A stretch of DNA of 64,000 bases from the NCBI RefSeq assembly GCF_035083965.1, contig NC_089740.1:10910596-10974595 (forward strand), given 5' to 3'. How positions within the stretch are numbered: position 1 is the first letter of the stretch; the number at the start of each line of letters is the position of its first letter. Below, one piece after another: positions 35,192 through 47,382 of this stretch. Source of the stretch: Branchiostoma lanceolatum (lineage: Eukaryota > Chordata > Leptocardii > Amphioxiformes > Branchiostomatidae). The position numbers and the translations under genes were made by a program. Under the pieces are notes generated by a model. It searched no databases. It was not told where the DNA came from and saw nothing but the letters and a program-made list of their open reading frames with translations.

Positions 35192-37169
35192 TCTGGGACA
35201 GTAGAATCAGAAGAACAAAGTCCAGAGAAAAATGGATTGTAGAAGGTACACGCAAACGCACGGGTAGAATCTGTATAAATACGGTACAAAGGACAGAAGT
35301 AGTTGGCCAAATCTACAACATCAAGCAAGGAGAAGAATATCAGGTTAGTTTTCATGTTAGGACGTGTATTTTATTATGGTATGGCAGTAGAGAGTACGTT
35401 GAATAAGAATGGAAATTGTAAATAATTTATTAAATCTTCAGACAAATGTCCATGCATCTGTACTGTGATTGTTTTTACATACACACATCAGTTGCCTATA
35501 GCAACCAATACTGCAAGGTTAATCTGGTATTGTCGGACTTACGAAGTCATTGGTAAAATCTACTTTTCGTGCCGTGATAAATATATATCTTTTGCAATGT
35601 AGCCGAGCTCATCAAGCATGATTGCTATTACGGGTACCCAATATTCTCACATGCATACAATGTATGAAGACATCTGTAAATCTTGAAATTTTCAAAAGCC
35701 ACTAGAGGCCGTTATGACGTCACATAGGTTAATAGTGTAGTCCCAAAGGTTACTGTTGAACCCGTCTTGAACGTTAAGCGTCTTAATTGGCGCGCTCAGC
35801 GTCTTAATTAGATCCCTTAAGTCCTGGCCATGATGTGCCCAGGTGTTTGACAAGTCTTTCGCGCTACAGCATACTGTAGTGCCCACTTAGGGAGCATGAA
35901 GACAGTGATTACAGTATACAGGGCTTTTAATGCTTGGGTCAATGGGAAAAGAATGTGTCAGAATCAACATTCTTCAAGCGCCAACCTAAATAACATTATG
36001 TAGATGAAATTTTGAATTAATGAATGAATGAAATACTTTATTGTACATTCGCGCCACATCGGACAAAGACAAAGTACAGGAATATGAATATAAAAGTCAT
36101 TATTTAGTACAGAAATTGACAGGACTTCTAACACTAATCTAAAACGTGGGTTCTAGAAACACATATGTTCGTCAATCTCTTTGTAATGTTGAGAATATAG
36201 GTTGAGATGGGTTTGTTTAACAAAGAATAGTCAAAACGCAAGAGGATTTTTTTCAGTAATAATCATATTATTTTGAATTGCCAGTAACGGAAGTCACAAA
36301 TGTTTAGATATGAGAGGGAATACGTATTGCTCAAGCTATTGAAATACGATGATATACGATAAGATAGATATAACTGGCACCAAATCGATTACCAATGAAA
36401 GGTTGTGAATAATAATGACTAGATTAGAAGGCTCAATAAGGTTTCTACGAGGAATATATCTGAATATTCAATGTACAAAATAGTAGATACTTCAATGTGA
36501 CACGTGAGGTAGGTGGTTCAATCCTAATGCTGGTCCCACAATCATGTCTCATTGAAGCCACTGGGTTTCCGTGGAAACTTTATCTAATTTGCAGTTCATC
36601 ATCATGATTAAGGTAATCAAAATGAAAAAGGTAATAGTATTTCGTGCTTGGCTGAGATTACTCCATCTCGAGTATGACTTCACGTTACTTCATTCTTACC
36701 AGCATGGTTACCGTTTGGAAATTTCATTAGGACGTATGGTTATACACTAGTCTTTGATGGGGGTATGTTTGGGGAAGTAGCATGTCGCATGCCTGAGTAT
36801 TACTTCACCGTCGTAGAATAAAAGGTGCTCACAACGAACGTATTTGGATGGATACCGGTTCGTACCATGCTAGGATTTGTAAGTTTGTGTTCTATCCAAA
36901 TCTAACCTGGCATCCATCCTATTCTAGGTCCGGTTTGCTCCTTAGACAGCTTTTATAGCCGAATATTCTGCGTAGCAGCGACTATAGAGGAGCAGACAAG
37001 ATAGGATGAATATCAGGCATTTCAAAATCTCAAACTTTTCTCATCGCAGCCCAGGATACCTAATATAGGCAACGAAATAGATCTGAACGGGCATTAACAA
37101 GAACAGAAGGCTCCAAAGCGAAGAGCTTAGAAAACAACAACAACAACAACAACGAGGTCGTGAGCAGAT

Positions 37170-37480
37170 GTTTCTGTCTTGTTATTGGGGGATCCGGAGT
37201 TCTTCAACTTGGTCTTCAAAACAATTGAGTAAATGATCACTGTCACTCCACACAGGAAATGCGGCTTGATGACAAGATGTGGAATGACAGTTCCAGCCGT
37301 TGCGTATACGTAAAAGCTGCTGATGAACCGTCACTACCCCTGCAGATCCTTCTGTTCGATTATATTGTGGAAAGCCTATGCGATTGCATTGAGTTCATCT
37401 ATGAGATCATTAATGTACAGGTTGAATAAAGTGAGGCCTAGAACGCACCCTTGACGGACACAGTGCTGATACTAACGTTA
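37170..37480 (-). mobile_element. LINE reverse transcriptase remnant
   Basis: Minus-strand translation near 37380-37465 gives RQGCVLGLTLFNLYINDLID, the conserved non-LTR reverse transcriptase block after the GVRQGC/LSP motif. Flanking frames are broken. It is a decayed fragment. Confidence 0.75.
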
Positions 37481-38229
37481 CGTGTGATGTTTCCCACTAA
37501 GGCCCCGTTCATGATGCAAAAATCAAAACGGTTTGATTCGTTTTGGATATACTGAATCCGAACTGAAACGGTTTTTCATTTTGTATGCATGATGTAAACT
37601 TGCACCCAGACGTATTCTTCCTAACAGAAAGAGAAATTCGGGTTAGCCCTTTTCCCCTTCTTTTGATTATTATAACTTAACTCTGCTACATGATGGGTTT
37701 CAAGTGCATTTCAGCGCGCAGAATTATGCCATAGTCACGCGAGTGAACACTACACAACTTAAGCTCGAACTTAAACTTAAACGTACCAATTCTGTGTGAT
37801 TATGCTTCTAAGAGAACACTTGTAATGTGAAGTAACCTTTATTGCACAACAATTTTACACGGTAAAAGTATGGCAACAGAATCAACCCTCCTCTAACTCC
37901 TCTAACCAACATATGGAAACACTAAAAACTAAGGAACAATGAGGAAACACTAATAGGTAACTAGAATTTTAACGAACAGTAGCCGCAGAAGACATAGCAG
38001 TGCCTGAGATGGAGAGATATCTACTACCCAGCATTCAGACATACAACATACACTATCCTAACTCTTCCACCCTTGCTATCTGAACCAACAACAGCTATAA
38101 CTACTTCGGGTTAGAAGACTGGAAAACAACTGCAACCATTTAAGTTTTGTATGAACTACAAGCCTGACTAGCGGTTGACCAGTTGGAGTGTTAAGATGTT
38201 ATTACTTCAGCCCCACGATAGCTCTAACT

Positions 38230-38395
38230 GTAAGCCGGGTTTGATTGTTTAAACTGCGCATGCGTGAGGTCAAAGGTGAAGGACACTAACCTGTAAACAG
38301 GTCATGTACAGACTTATTAAGTTTCCGGGGCTTCCAACTTTGACATATTGCCCACAGTCCGCATGCGCAGTTCAAAACGTGAACCTGTTTATTTG
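38230..38395. repeat. MITE-like element, family 1, copy 3
   Basis: tttaaactgcgcatgcg at the left and cgcatgcgcagttcaaaacgtgaac at the right are inverted. The interior gtcaaaggtgaaggaca and caactttgacatattgcccaca match copies 1 and 2. Confidence 0.75.
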
Positions 38396-38469
38396 TGGAA
38401 CCCTGATTCATCATTACGTATCACTGGAGAGCAGTAACTAGAAAGATATCAAACAAATATCTATTTATG

Positions 38470-41400
38470 TTATTTCTCCACCATTGACGGAGCGATAGCA
38501 CGTATGATGCATGTAGCTCTGGTGTAGGACGGATGATATATTTCCCTCTTCCGCAAGGTGGCGCCCTCGATAATGACTTTGGCAGTATCCTCGGGTTGAG
38601 CCACGGTCTTCATAAAGTACTCTCGAGCTGCCGCTCCAAGATCCTGTCAGTGAGACAATTAGGAGACTTTGAAATACTTACAAAGGCATGCAATGTCTAC
38701 TGGGGTATACACGATTATACGCAAACTTCAAACGCCGCTTGTGCTTATGGGCACGAGGCATGTGTATGAAATGTAGACAATTACCAGAGAAAGCGAGAGA
38801 GATCGATCTCACTGTGTCTGGTGTACCACAAGGGAGCATATTGGGCCCACCTTTGACCAAAAATTACGTAGAAGATAGAGCTAAAACGTCTAACTTGTGC
38901 CCTTTAACTAACTTAATGTACAATGATATCACTATGTCTGTGTACCACAAGGGAGCATATTAGGCCCACTTTTGACCAAAATGGACGTGGAAGATAGAGC
39001 TTCTTACCTGTATGCTCCCTCTAAGTCCGTCCGTGTCTACCGACCCCAGCACGGCTAGAGTGATGGAAACGTTATGTGGCTTCATCTCACACCGCAAAGA
39101 GCTGAAGAAGCCGTCCAGGGCGAACTTCGCCCCGGTGTAGAACGTGAATGTCGGGTTGGGAACTTTACCTAAAAGAACATACAAACCAACATGATGCATT
39201 ATAGATAATGATATCATTAGATCAAGTAATGTATAAGTATACGACACTTTAAAGTTCAATATGTTGCCCTATCCCATATGATTGTATGTAAACAAACCCA
39301 TTAGTATGCACTTATTTGTTTGTTTGTATGTATGTATGTATGTATGTATGTATGTTTAGATATAGTAGACCTTACGAAAGTCGCTGTACTTTTGTTGTGT
39401 CAATAAAGATTGTAAAGTATCAAACATATAAAAAAAGGGTTGAAAAAGCAAAGATAAAGAATCAATTGTATCAAGTAAAGACGATCTAAAGTTAGAATAT
39501 ACCCGCGAAATTTAGGTCACCATTATATGATATTTTCATGGCGAATGAATAAAGAAAAGATACAAAAACCAGAACATCAGCTACAATGCTACAGAACGCC
39601 GCTAGGGGGTCCATTATTGTTTGGCTATAACAACTATCAGATAGATTCAACCACAACTTCTCGAGTTATGATGTTAATCCAAGAACTCACCCACTATCGG
39701 CACCGAAGCCACAAACGTTTTGGCAAAGGTGAAAAAGGAAAAAGAAGTGTTTTTCTTTGGAAAGTATAATCCGAATCAACGGCTACGAACCAAGTAGTCC
39801 GGTGACGACAGTTATGTTTCCTTGACTCTCCTTCAGCATGGGCAGGGCCAGTGACGCGAGTCTGACATGGCTGAGGTAGTTGATGTTGGTGTAGTCGGCG
39901 AGGAAGTCCATGTCCGGGTCAGCGTCCCACAGTTTGGGAAACTTCCCCCTCTTGTGCGAACACCCCCAGTGGTTCAATATGATGTAGTCAAGGCCACCTG
40001 AAAATGACCGGCAAAATTAGAGAAAATAAACGGACGACAGGATTCGCATGTCCCATGGCCTGTAGCAGTCTTGACATACGAAACAATCAATCAACCGCAA
40101 GCATCAGGGCAGATGCATGGCGGCTGCAGGCATCTCCCTCCAGGATGTTCTGATATGAAACTCGCAACATATAAAGTACAGTACGAGAAGCTTTGAAGGC
40201 TTGAATGCTTCTGGGCGTGCAGGTTTCTTTTAAGATAAAGCGCATGTTCAGACAGTGTTCTAAATGAAAATGTTCCGACAGCGCAGTATATGCCCCCGAA
40301 AATAATTTCATCAGGTTGGTAGTACATAGGATATTGAAGTTTTCTTTTTTCAAAACCAGTGACTTCTTACCTGCTGACATTAAATGTCGGTGTCTGTCAG
40401 ACACCTTCTTCAGAGCTTCTGACTGGAGTACTACTTCGGCTACTAATAGCGGCGAGAAGCAGTACTCCAGGCAGAAATTTTGAAGAAGGTGTGTGACAGA
40501 CACCTAAATTTAACGTTAGCAGGTAAGAAGTCACTGGTTGTGTAAAAAGAAAACTCTAATGTCCTACCGCTGTACATGTTTTAGATCTATACAGCATTGG
40601 GACAAGTGGGCCTTTTGAAAGTCATGCGTACCCCGGCACTTGAGTCTGCGAGCCTAGGTTCATAGTGTATTGCTGAGACGATGGTTTTACATACCCAATT
40701 TGCTGCTTGCTGTTTCGATGGTCCTCTCACAGTCCTCTGCTTTTCCCATGTCTCCTGCTACATAGATGGCCTCCTGAGCTCCCAGGTCCTTCATCTTAGC
40801 TACAACCTGGACAAATACAAGGTGGACCAGAAATAATGTCTCCTGCTACATAGATGGCCTCCTGGGCTCCCAGGTCCTTCATCTTAGCTACAACCTGGAC
40901 AAATACAAGGTGGACCAGAAATAATGTCTCGTGCTACATAGATGGCCTCCTGGGCTCCCAGGTCCTTCATCTTAGCTACAACCTGGACAAATACAGGGTG
41001 GACCAGAAATAATGTCTCCTGCTACATGGATGGCCCTCTGAGCTCCCAGGTCCTTCATCTTAGCTACAACCTGGACAAATACAGGGTGGACCAGAAATAA
41101 TGTCTCCTGCTACATAGATGGCCTCCTGGGCTCCCAGATCCTTCATCTTAGCTACAACCTGGACAAATACAGGGTGGACCAGAAATAATGTCTCCTGCTA
41201 CATAGATGACCTCCTGGGCTCCCAGATCCTTCATCTTAGCTACAACCTGGACAAATACAGGGTGGACCAGAAATAATGTCTCCTGCTACATAGATGGCCT
41301 CCTGGGCTCCCAGGCCCTTCATCTTAGCTACAACCTGGACAAATACAGGGTGGACCCAAAATGAAAATCATACCTCTTTGAGTCGTTCTTCCCTTCTGGC

Positions 41401-43790
41401 CGTGATGACGACTTTTGCACCATGCTTTGCATACTGATACGCCACCTGTTCCCCCACACCGGTACTGCAGCCAGTCACCACAACTCGGGCACCCCTAAGG
41501 GACTCTGGGGTTGGGTGACATCATGTTTTAAGTTATTTTCTCTGTTCGACTCTTTTTATGATTTAGCCCAAATGAAACAAAAAAATACATTAAGCGTATT
41601 TATTCACTCAGTCATACATTTTCTATTCATTTAACATCAACGAAAATGAGTTGCCGGTTCTTGATGTCTTGGTCTTACTTATAAAGTAATATAACCTACT
41701 GTCACCTGTCAGGGTATCAGGCAAACTGGTATCAGGAAAGATCACCCTAAATCCAACTCGCCTGAACATTTAACTACCAAGTCGCCCTTAATTTTATATA
41801 GGCTCACTCCTAAAATCAAACGCAAATATCCTATTTTCAACGGTTTATATACTGCTCTAGGTAACCTCTATTATTTCAACTTTCTCTTTTCTGCTCGGCA
41901 AGTCTTTAGCAGAACGACCGTCGGTACTCTGGGGGCATTGTCGGGCTATGTTGTCACATGTCGGGCCGCAGGCGTTTCCGTCGTGTTCGGCCGCTCGCTG
42001 TTGTCTCAAGCATGACTGATCTACTGCACTTTTATAGGCTACTAGAAAACTAGACAAATTTACATGATATACAATGCAAGCCAACAGTCTTTGGGATCGT
42101 CATGCTTGGAACTACAGTGGGCCAGTGGCCGGGCACGGTGGCCACTTGGGCGGGCCGGGCGGGTGACGTGTTAAACATGGCCGCCGGCGCCCCCGGATTT
42201 CCGACGGTCGGCCTGTTAAATACGTGCCGAACAGAAAGACAAGGTTAACAGAGAGTCATGAGGTTTAAGTAGCATATAAAATGATATGTATTCGTAGGAT
42301 ATCTTCGTATTTTTTTGCGGTGAACCTGTGTAAAACCTGGGGCGACTTGGTAGCTAATCGTTAATGTGCTACAGGTAAAAGTCGTTCACACGTATCAGGC
42401 CTGCCGTGTATCTGTATATCGTGGTTGCAGTCTCAAATGACGATCCCAGTGGGCCCCCTGTATGGTATGTGACCTTGGTACTGCTGGCTTACACCTTACA
42501 CTATGCAGTTTCCTAGTGGTTTGTCTCTTTTCATTTATAGGTCAGCAGTCAACCACGCGTAGACTACTCTACGATGGACACGGCGCCCCCCCCCCCCCCC
42601 CCCCCCAGGTCGATAGTCTGTACGTTGAACTTTTCACCCAAGCTGTCTATCTAAAGACCGCCACATAGAAAATGCTACATCATATGAAATATGTAGTTCA
42701 CTTTTTCTACGGTATGTTCTAGCCTCCTTTGCAGGCCGTCCCACAATTTTCAGCTTATCGGGACCAGGGTCTTTAGCTGAAGAATTCGAATTGCCACTCT
42801 TGGGCGCCCATGCAGCCTACATATAAGGAAGGTGTGTTTGCGTGAAACACACGGATTTGTCTTTTCAGTCGAAGCCAGATGTCATCAACACACCAGTGCG
42901 CAGTGGTTGGTACACGGTATATATAAAGAACTCCTCTTACCTAAACTAGCTGCTCGGGAAGCGATTCGGAACATGCGACTCATGCTGGTATTGTTTTCGA
43001 CTGATTAAATCAGGACAAGACAACAAAAACTAGCGCGACTGGAAAGACTGCTTTCTTGAACGCCGACTTCAAACCGCTTAGCTACCTGTAACTATCACTA
43101 TGGTGATTTGTGATCTAGGGAAGTGGAGTGTGCAACCGTCACAAAGGTGTACATGTACAGGACATCAATAATTTACGGTGCACCCTAAAATGGAGGAAAA
43201 TTATTGTTACTGTTACAGTAGTTAAATGTGTAATGGTTACGTCGTAATGTGATCGACCGTCGCTTGAATTTGCATTCCGGACCTTTGTCGTAAATGTAAC
43301 GTTACGTAAATTGACGCGTACGTTGGCGTAAATTGCATAAACTTTGTACATTGTTCTTCTTTGTTCAGTTATTAGATATACTTATGACTAAGACTACTAA
43401 TAACACAGCCTCCTTGTGTCCTATGAATATCTGTATATTAATTACAATATGATGTTGAAAATACCAGTGTCCTGATGCATTAAATCTTTACAATAATTAT
43501 GTTAAACTGAATTTGTTGGATCACTACTGCCGAAGAACCGTAAAAGTGAAATTCTAGAGCTTTACTCTAATACTTAATACGCATATGTATAAAGTAAAGT
43601 GACCAATACATTATCTTACAGAAAAGTTTCAACAAGAACACATGAATCGAACCTACTTTGTTCTACGAAACAAAGAACTTAAAATGTTATCAAACTTACC
43701 AGGGTCAAAGCCGTTGTTTGCATTGAGGAGATATTTGTATGCAGCGAGACCCGCTACAACCATTACAAAGACTATCACCAACCACAACAT
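38470..43790 (-). CDS. 11-beta-hydroxysteroid dehydrogenase 1-like SDR enzyme
   Basis: Six exons on the minus strand: 43790-43700, 41504-41374, 40806-40695, 39997-39791, 39168-39008, 38643-38470 (TAA). Total 291 residues, the size of HSD11B1. All exon phases agree. Exon 1 is a membrane anchor (LWLVIVFVMVVAGLAAYKYL). Exon 2 holds the Rossmann motif TGCSTGVG and VVITARR. Exon 4 has LDYIILNHWG, the NINYLSHVRL helix and TVVTGLLG, where the usual catalytic serine lies. Exon 5 has the catalytic YTGAK followed by FALDGFFSSLR, a hallmark of the HSD11B1 group. It is predicted to be an ER-membrane NADP(H) oxidoreductase. HSD11B1L is equally possible as the orthologue. TGLLG lacks the common SS of vertebrate HSD11B1 at the catalytic serine, so activity is uncertain. 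Confidence 0.88.
38688..38985 (+). mobile_element. LINE reverse transcriptase fragment with local duplication
   Basis: The plus strand reads VSGVPQGSILGPP near 38813-38856, the classic LINE motif. A second copy of the same words (gtgtaccacaagggagcata) lies about 130 bp further, at 38940. It is intronic and antisense to the dehydrogenase. Confidence 0.7.
39315..39357. repeat. GTAT microsatellite
   Basis: Perfect tatg units after gtttgtttg. Confidence 0.9.
40353..40545. mobile_element. Foldback element in dehydrogenase intron
   Basis: aaccagtgacttcttacctg...gtgtctgtcagacaccttct is inverted as agaaggtgtgtgacagacacc...caggtaagaagtcactggtt. The loop is about 40 bp. Confidence 0.8.
40749..41356 (-). 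repeat. 88-bp minisatellite, 7 units, built from a splice acceptor and exon start
   Basis: Unit starts recur every 88 bp (acctgg at 40805, 40893, 40981 and so on). On the minus strand each unit carries the 3' splice acceptor (tttgtccag) and the first 57 bases of dehydrogenase exon 3. The unit nearest the true exon is part of it; the six others fill the intron upstream. Reading on from any upstream acceptor meets a TAA after one unit (88 is not a multiple of 3), so only the proximal acceptor makes full protein. Confidence 0.93.
41505..43699. other. First intron of the dehydrogenase
   Basis: No other gene supported. It contains a poly-C run (42586-42607) and GC-rich text near 42110-42200. Open frames are short. 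Confidence 0.5.
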
Positions 43791-46245
43791 CTTTTCTGCA
43801 AGGGTATTTTCGCGGTCGTGACTCACGAACAACGACAGGTCGATGAGTAAACGTACTCTCAGACTGGTACTACTACTTCAGGGGAAGACAACTGCAGCTC
43901 TCGCGATATTCAGCGAAGTTTTACGAGATCTGGACTCCCGCCATTTTGGGCAATATTTGGTACATACCACTTCTCATCATGGTACATACAGAAAGAAACC
44001 AGGGGTGCCTCAGAGCATTTTATACGGATTTCATGAAACTTAAATCCGTACAAATTGTATGAAAAACACACCGTGCAAAAAACGACGCTCGAATATATGT
44101 GATGAAAACAGACGTATTTCATCCAATCCGCTGCCTGGGTCACGTGACAACTTGAACGTAATGCAAGCAGAATATCAGGGGATTAGTTATAAATGCTCTT
44201 CTGTAAACACATTAAAAGGAACCAAAGCAATATTAGGGCCAAAATAACGGGGGAAAATGCTAAAATCCTTATGGTAGCGGCACTTACTAACACTGTTTAG
44301 CACATTCGCGTGTTAACTTCACATTTTGTGCATTTTAAAACCGCGCAAAACTTGCCGTACGATGATCCTCTTAGTTTGGCGAGCCTACAAAAAACGCTCC
44401 GCGACGCGATGGTTCCCGGCCAGCAATAAGAAAAAAAAATGTAATAGTATAAAAAATGTAACTTGAAAAAGAAAACAGCCGGGAGGAGTCTGCATCGGAG
44501 GCTAATGGTTTTCAGTGAGTTCTCACATCACAACGACGTCAAATTTTTGCATCATGGATGTCGCTATTCCTTGTGATAGTATTGTTTGAACTAATCATGC
44601 ATAGAAATGGCTAAATAGATTGACTTTCAAGGTCAAATTTTCGGGCCCTAATATTGCTTGGGTTTCCTTTAACGTAGGGATAGGTGGTTCAGTCGGACCT
44701 CATATCAAACGTGATATACGATGTCAGGTCCTACAAGTTAACTACCAGAGGGGAGTAATCAACAATAACCTTGGGCTGAAAAGAAGCCATGAAGGGATCT
44801 TAATCATAACGATAATGCGTGATTGCACTATAGAGCGTTATGTGTAGCTTCTTAGGTTTCAAATGTCACTTAATGATGCCTAGTCAACCTGTCACAGTAC
44901 ACTCACGTGAGACGTCAAGCCGCATGCAATAGCTGACTTCACAAACAGACTGTATATAGCGCTCTTGTGGAAATCACTTAGATACCATATGTAACTCTGT
45001 TGGTATGTTGTCCCATGTCTTTTTCAGAGAGATCATTCTCTCCCTCTTTTTAAAAGTCTTATTCCTTGTAATCACGACAAAATGATGGATGATGTATTAT
45101 ATATATGTTAATATATGTGTATGTAAACAGCCAGGTCAATATGAAAGATGAAACAAATACATGGCAGATTGGAAGTTATGATTGATGTCTGGTATATCTA
45201 TGTTGTAGTCTCGGCTATACAAACATATACAAAAATAAAAAGAATATGCAAAAATGTGGCTGTAGAAAGCTTTAAAGGAAAACTTGGCGCATTAGGGTCA
45301 TGTTGCAGTAAGGACAAAACTGTAATACAACTGTTTTATAATTTTAAGTACTCGGAACAGATTTGGACAATTTTCTTACATGTATGTGGTGAAAGAGAGA
45401 AGGACAGTGAATAATTAGGTCGAACTGGTTCCATACGAGATAATGTACGGTACGGTTGATGATTATAGATATCAACTTTTATTTGTATAAACTAAATCTG
45501 CAGTATTTACTACCTCTGACGAGTTTTGATGAATGGAAAGCCAGGCTAGGGCGAGATAAATAAGATTCTACATCGTTTATTTTTAGCGACATGGAATGTT
45601 TGAGGAGAGGGATCGTGACCAGATGATGATGATTTTGCATACTAGCTCAGTAATGTGAGAAGTATTGTCTCGTATTCAGTATTGTACATGGTAGATACTG
45701 CCTTTAAGTGTTGTTGTAAACAGTGTTTAAGTCGAAGCGTGAATGATTCTTACCGTTGATATTGCTCTTTGCATATGTTTGTATGTTGACTGTAATTTTA
45801 TATGGAATAAAGTCATAGAAATATTTATGTTTTAGTCCTTTATTGGTTAGTTTTTTCACAGCTCATTTCACCTTATCTTACATTTGTGGACAATTAAGGA
45901 CACCGCGCCATTTGTTTAAATGTAATCATTGTAACGCGACACATATGAGAACTTTTAAATAGCTGTGAAGTGAAAGCAGTAAGTTGAGATGTTTCGCGGG
46001 AAATCCACACGAAACACTCCACGTGTTACTTTATTGTATGTACGAACCATGGCGTCAAATTGTATAGCATAGCTGATTGCAAGAGGAGGAGGACTTGTTC
46101 GTTGTAGTCCCGGAGGGCCGCGTATGATGAGGTTGGCTACCATAGAGATGACATTTTCGTCACCCCAGAAGTGTTTTGCTCCCACTCGTTTCGAGACCTC
46201 TCCCTCCAGTCTCTTTACAAGTCTCATTCTTGTAATCGCGACGAC
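43791..46245. other. Divergent spacer between dehydrogenase and second GPCR
   Basis: It should hold both promoters; none is clear from sequence. A MITE-like element lies at 44214-44670. 45922-46022 is repeated downstream at 49717-49815. Confidence 0.5.
44214..44670. mobile_element. MITE-like element with about 27-bp inverted ends
   Basis: aaaggaaccaaagcaatattagggcc (44216) and its inverse ggccctaatattgcttgggtttccttt (44643). The interior is unrelated to the other elements here. Confidence 0.7.
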
Positions 46246-47382
46246 ATGACGGGTTATGGAGAACACTACACTGGGGTGGCGCTGCTTGTTTTCATCGCTA
46301 CAAGTCGCTACGTTGGGATGACATCTGCTTCTGAACCCGGCTTCAACCTGACAAATGGCGATTTCGACAGAACTGACTTTACCAACGACTCAACCCTGCG
46401 GAACAGTTCGTTTGAAAACTGTGCCAGTGCCGGACTAGTAGGAAACATCACTTCCAACGTTTCTAGATGTTTGGAGAGCGATTCAGGTGGTACAGCTTAC
46501 GCGTATTCCAAACCAGTAGGAGCTGTGTACGCTACATTATGCCTCGGCATCTGGTCAGTCGTGGCAAACAGTCTCCCGCTAGCAGCCATCACCAAACAAG
46601 AACATCTCCACACGCCCGCCTACATCCTCATGGCTAATCTGGCCGCAAGCGACGTCTTGACCGGCGTAGACTTTGTGTTTGTGGGTAGCTCGGTTCTGTA
46701 CGACGTATACACCGAAACCACCCCGTCCATCGCTATGACCCGACTCTGTTTCACATTGGTCTTGCTCTCCGGCCTCTCCTCTGCCTACAGTCTGCTGGCC
46801 CTGACGACTGAGCGTTACTGGTTCATCGTCCACGGGATGACCTACGTCAACAACGTCACCAACGACAAGTGCAAGGTCATGATCATCATCGTTTGGGTGT
46901 GGTCTGTCCTGCTAGCGATGCTGCCCAACTTCGGCTGGAGCTGTGGAAGTCGTGCCGCGGAAGGATGCCTGTCCTTAGGGGGAGGGCTGCCGCTCGGCTA
47001 CGTGGTCCTCGTCCTGGTTTTCATTTTCATCCCGATGGCGGCAGTCGTCTATTTCAACCTGGGTATCTTCTGGTGCCTCTGGAAGCATGTAAACGCCATC
47101 GCTGCACAAGAAGCCGCTGTGGGCGCCCAGCCGAGCGTCAACAGAAGATCCGCCATCACAATCGTCATCATCACCATCGTGTTCCTGGTGGGATGGCTGC
47201 CGTTTTCTGTCAGGTTGGCCATGTTTACACAAGACGCCGTTTCGCTCTCTCAGATGTTTGTCTTCATCATTCTGAACTCCGCCATCAACCCTGTGATCTA
47301 CGGGTTCCGTCTGCAGGAGGTCCGTCGCGGCGTCGCGAGGCTCTTCGGTAACAGCCACGGAAACGGCACTCCGGACCCGTAA
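46246..47382 (+). CDS. Class A GPCR, EDG/GPR3/GPR119-like orphan
   Basis: Single-exon receptor of 378 residues. The ATG at 46246 is the first in frame with gene-like sequence. The N-terminus has about 80 residues with several N-glycosylation sites (NLT, NDS, NSS, NIT, NVS). Helices: TM2 LMANLAASDVLTGVDFVF, TM3 ending LLALTTERYWFIV with an intact ERY motif, extracellular loop 2 FGWSC, TM6 IVFLVGWLPFSVRL with a WLP turn, and TM7 LNSAINPVIYGF with a full NPxxY. The LANLAxSDxLxG and GWxC motifs place it near the lysolipid/cannabinoid/melanocortin cluster. The short C-tail ends GNSHGNGTPDP. These last codons and the stop seed the minisatellite that follows. The ligand is unknown. Confidence 0.88.
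   Translation: MTGYGEHYTGVALLVFIATSRYVGMTSASEPGFNLTNGDFDRTDFTNDSTLRNSSFENCASAGLVGNITSNVSRCLESDSGGTAYAYSKPVGAVYATLCLGIWSVVANSLPLAAITKQEHLHTPAYILMANLAASDVLTGVDFVFVGSSVLYDVYTETTPSIAMTRLCFTLVLLSGLSSAYSLLALTTERYWFIVHGMTYVNNVTNDKCKVMIIIVWVWSVLLAMLPNFGWSCGSRAAEGCLSLGGGLPLGYVVLVLVFIFIPMAAVVYFNLGIFWCLWKHVNAIAAQEAAVGAQPSVNRRSAITIVIITIVFLVGWLPFSVRLAMFTQDAVSLSQMFVFIILNSAINPVIYGFRLQEVRRGVARLFGNSHGNGTPDP

Larger units (their letters stand above)
35192..38469. other. Spacer with decayed LINEs
   Basis: No gene supported. It includes 3' ends of retroelements (tactttattgtacattcgc near 36041; taacctttattgcacaac near 37836), a reverse-transcriptase remnant (37170-37480, minus) and a family 1 MITE (38230-38395). 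Confidence 0.5.

Noticed and set aside
40087-40503. 138-codon minus-strand frame in the dehydrogenase intron
   Set aside because: It overlaps a foldback element and has no recognisable domain; probably repeat-derived.
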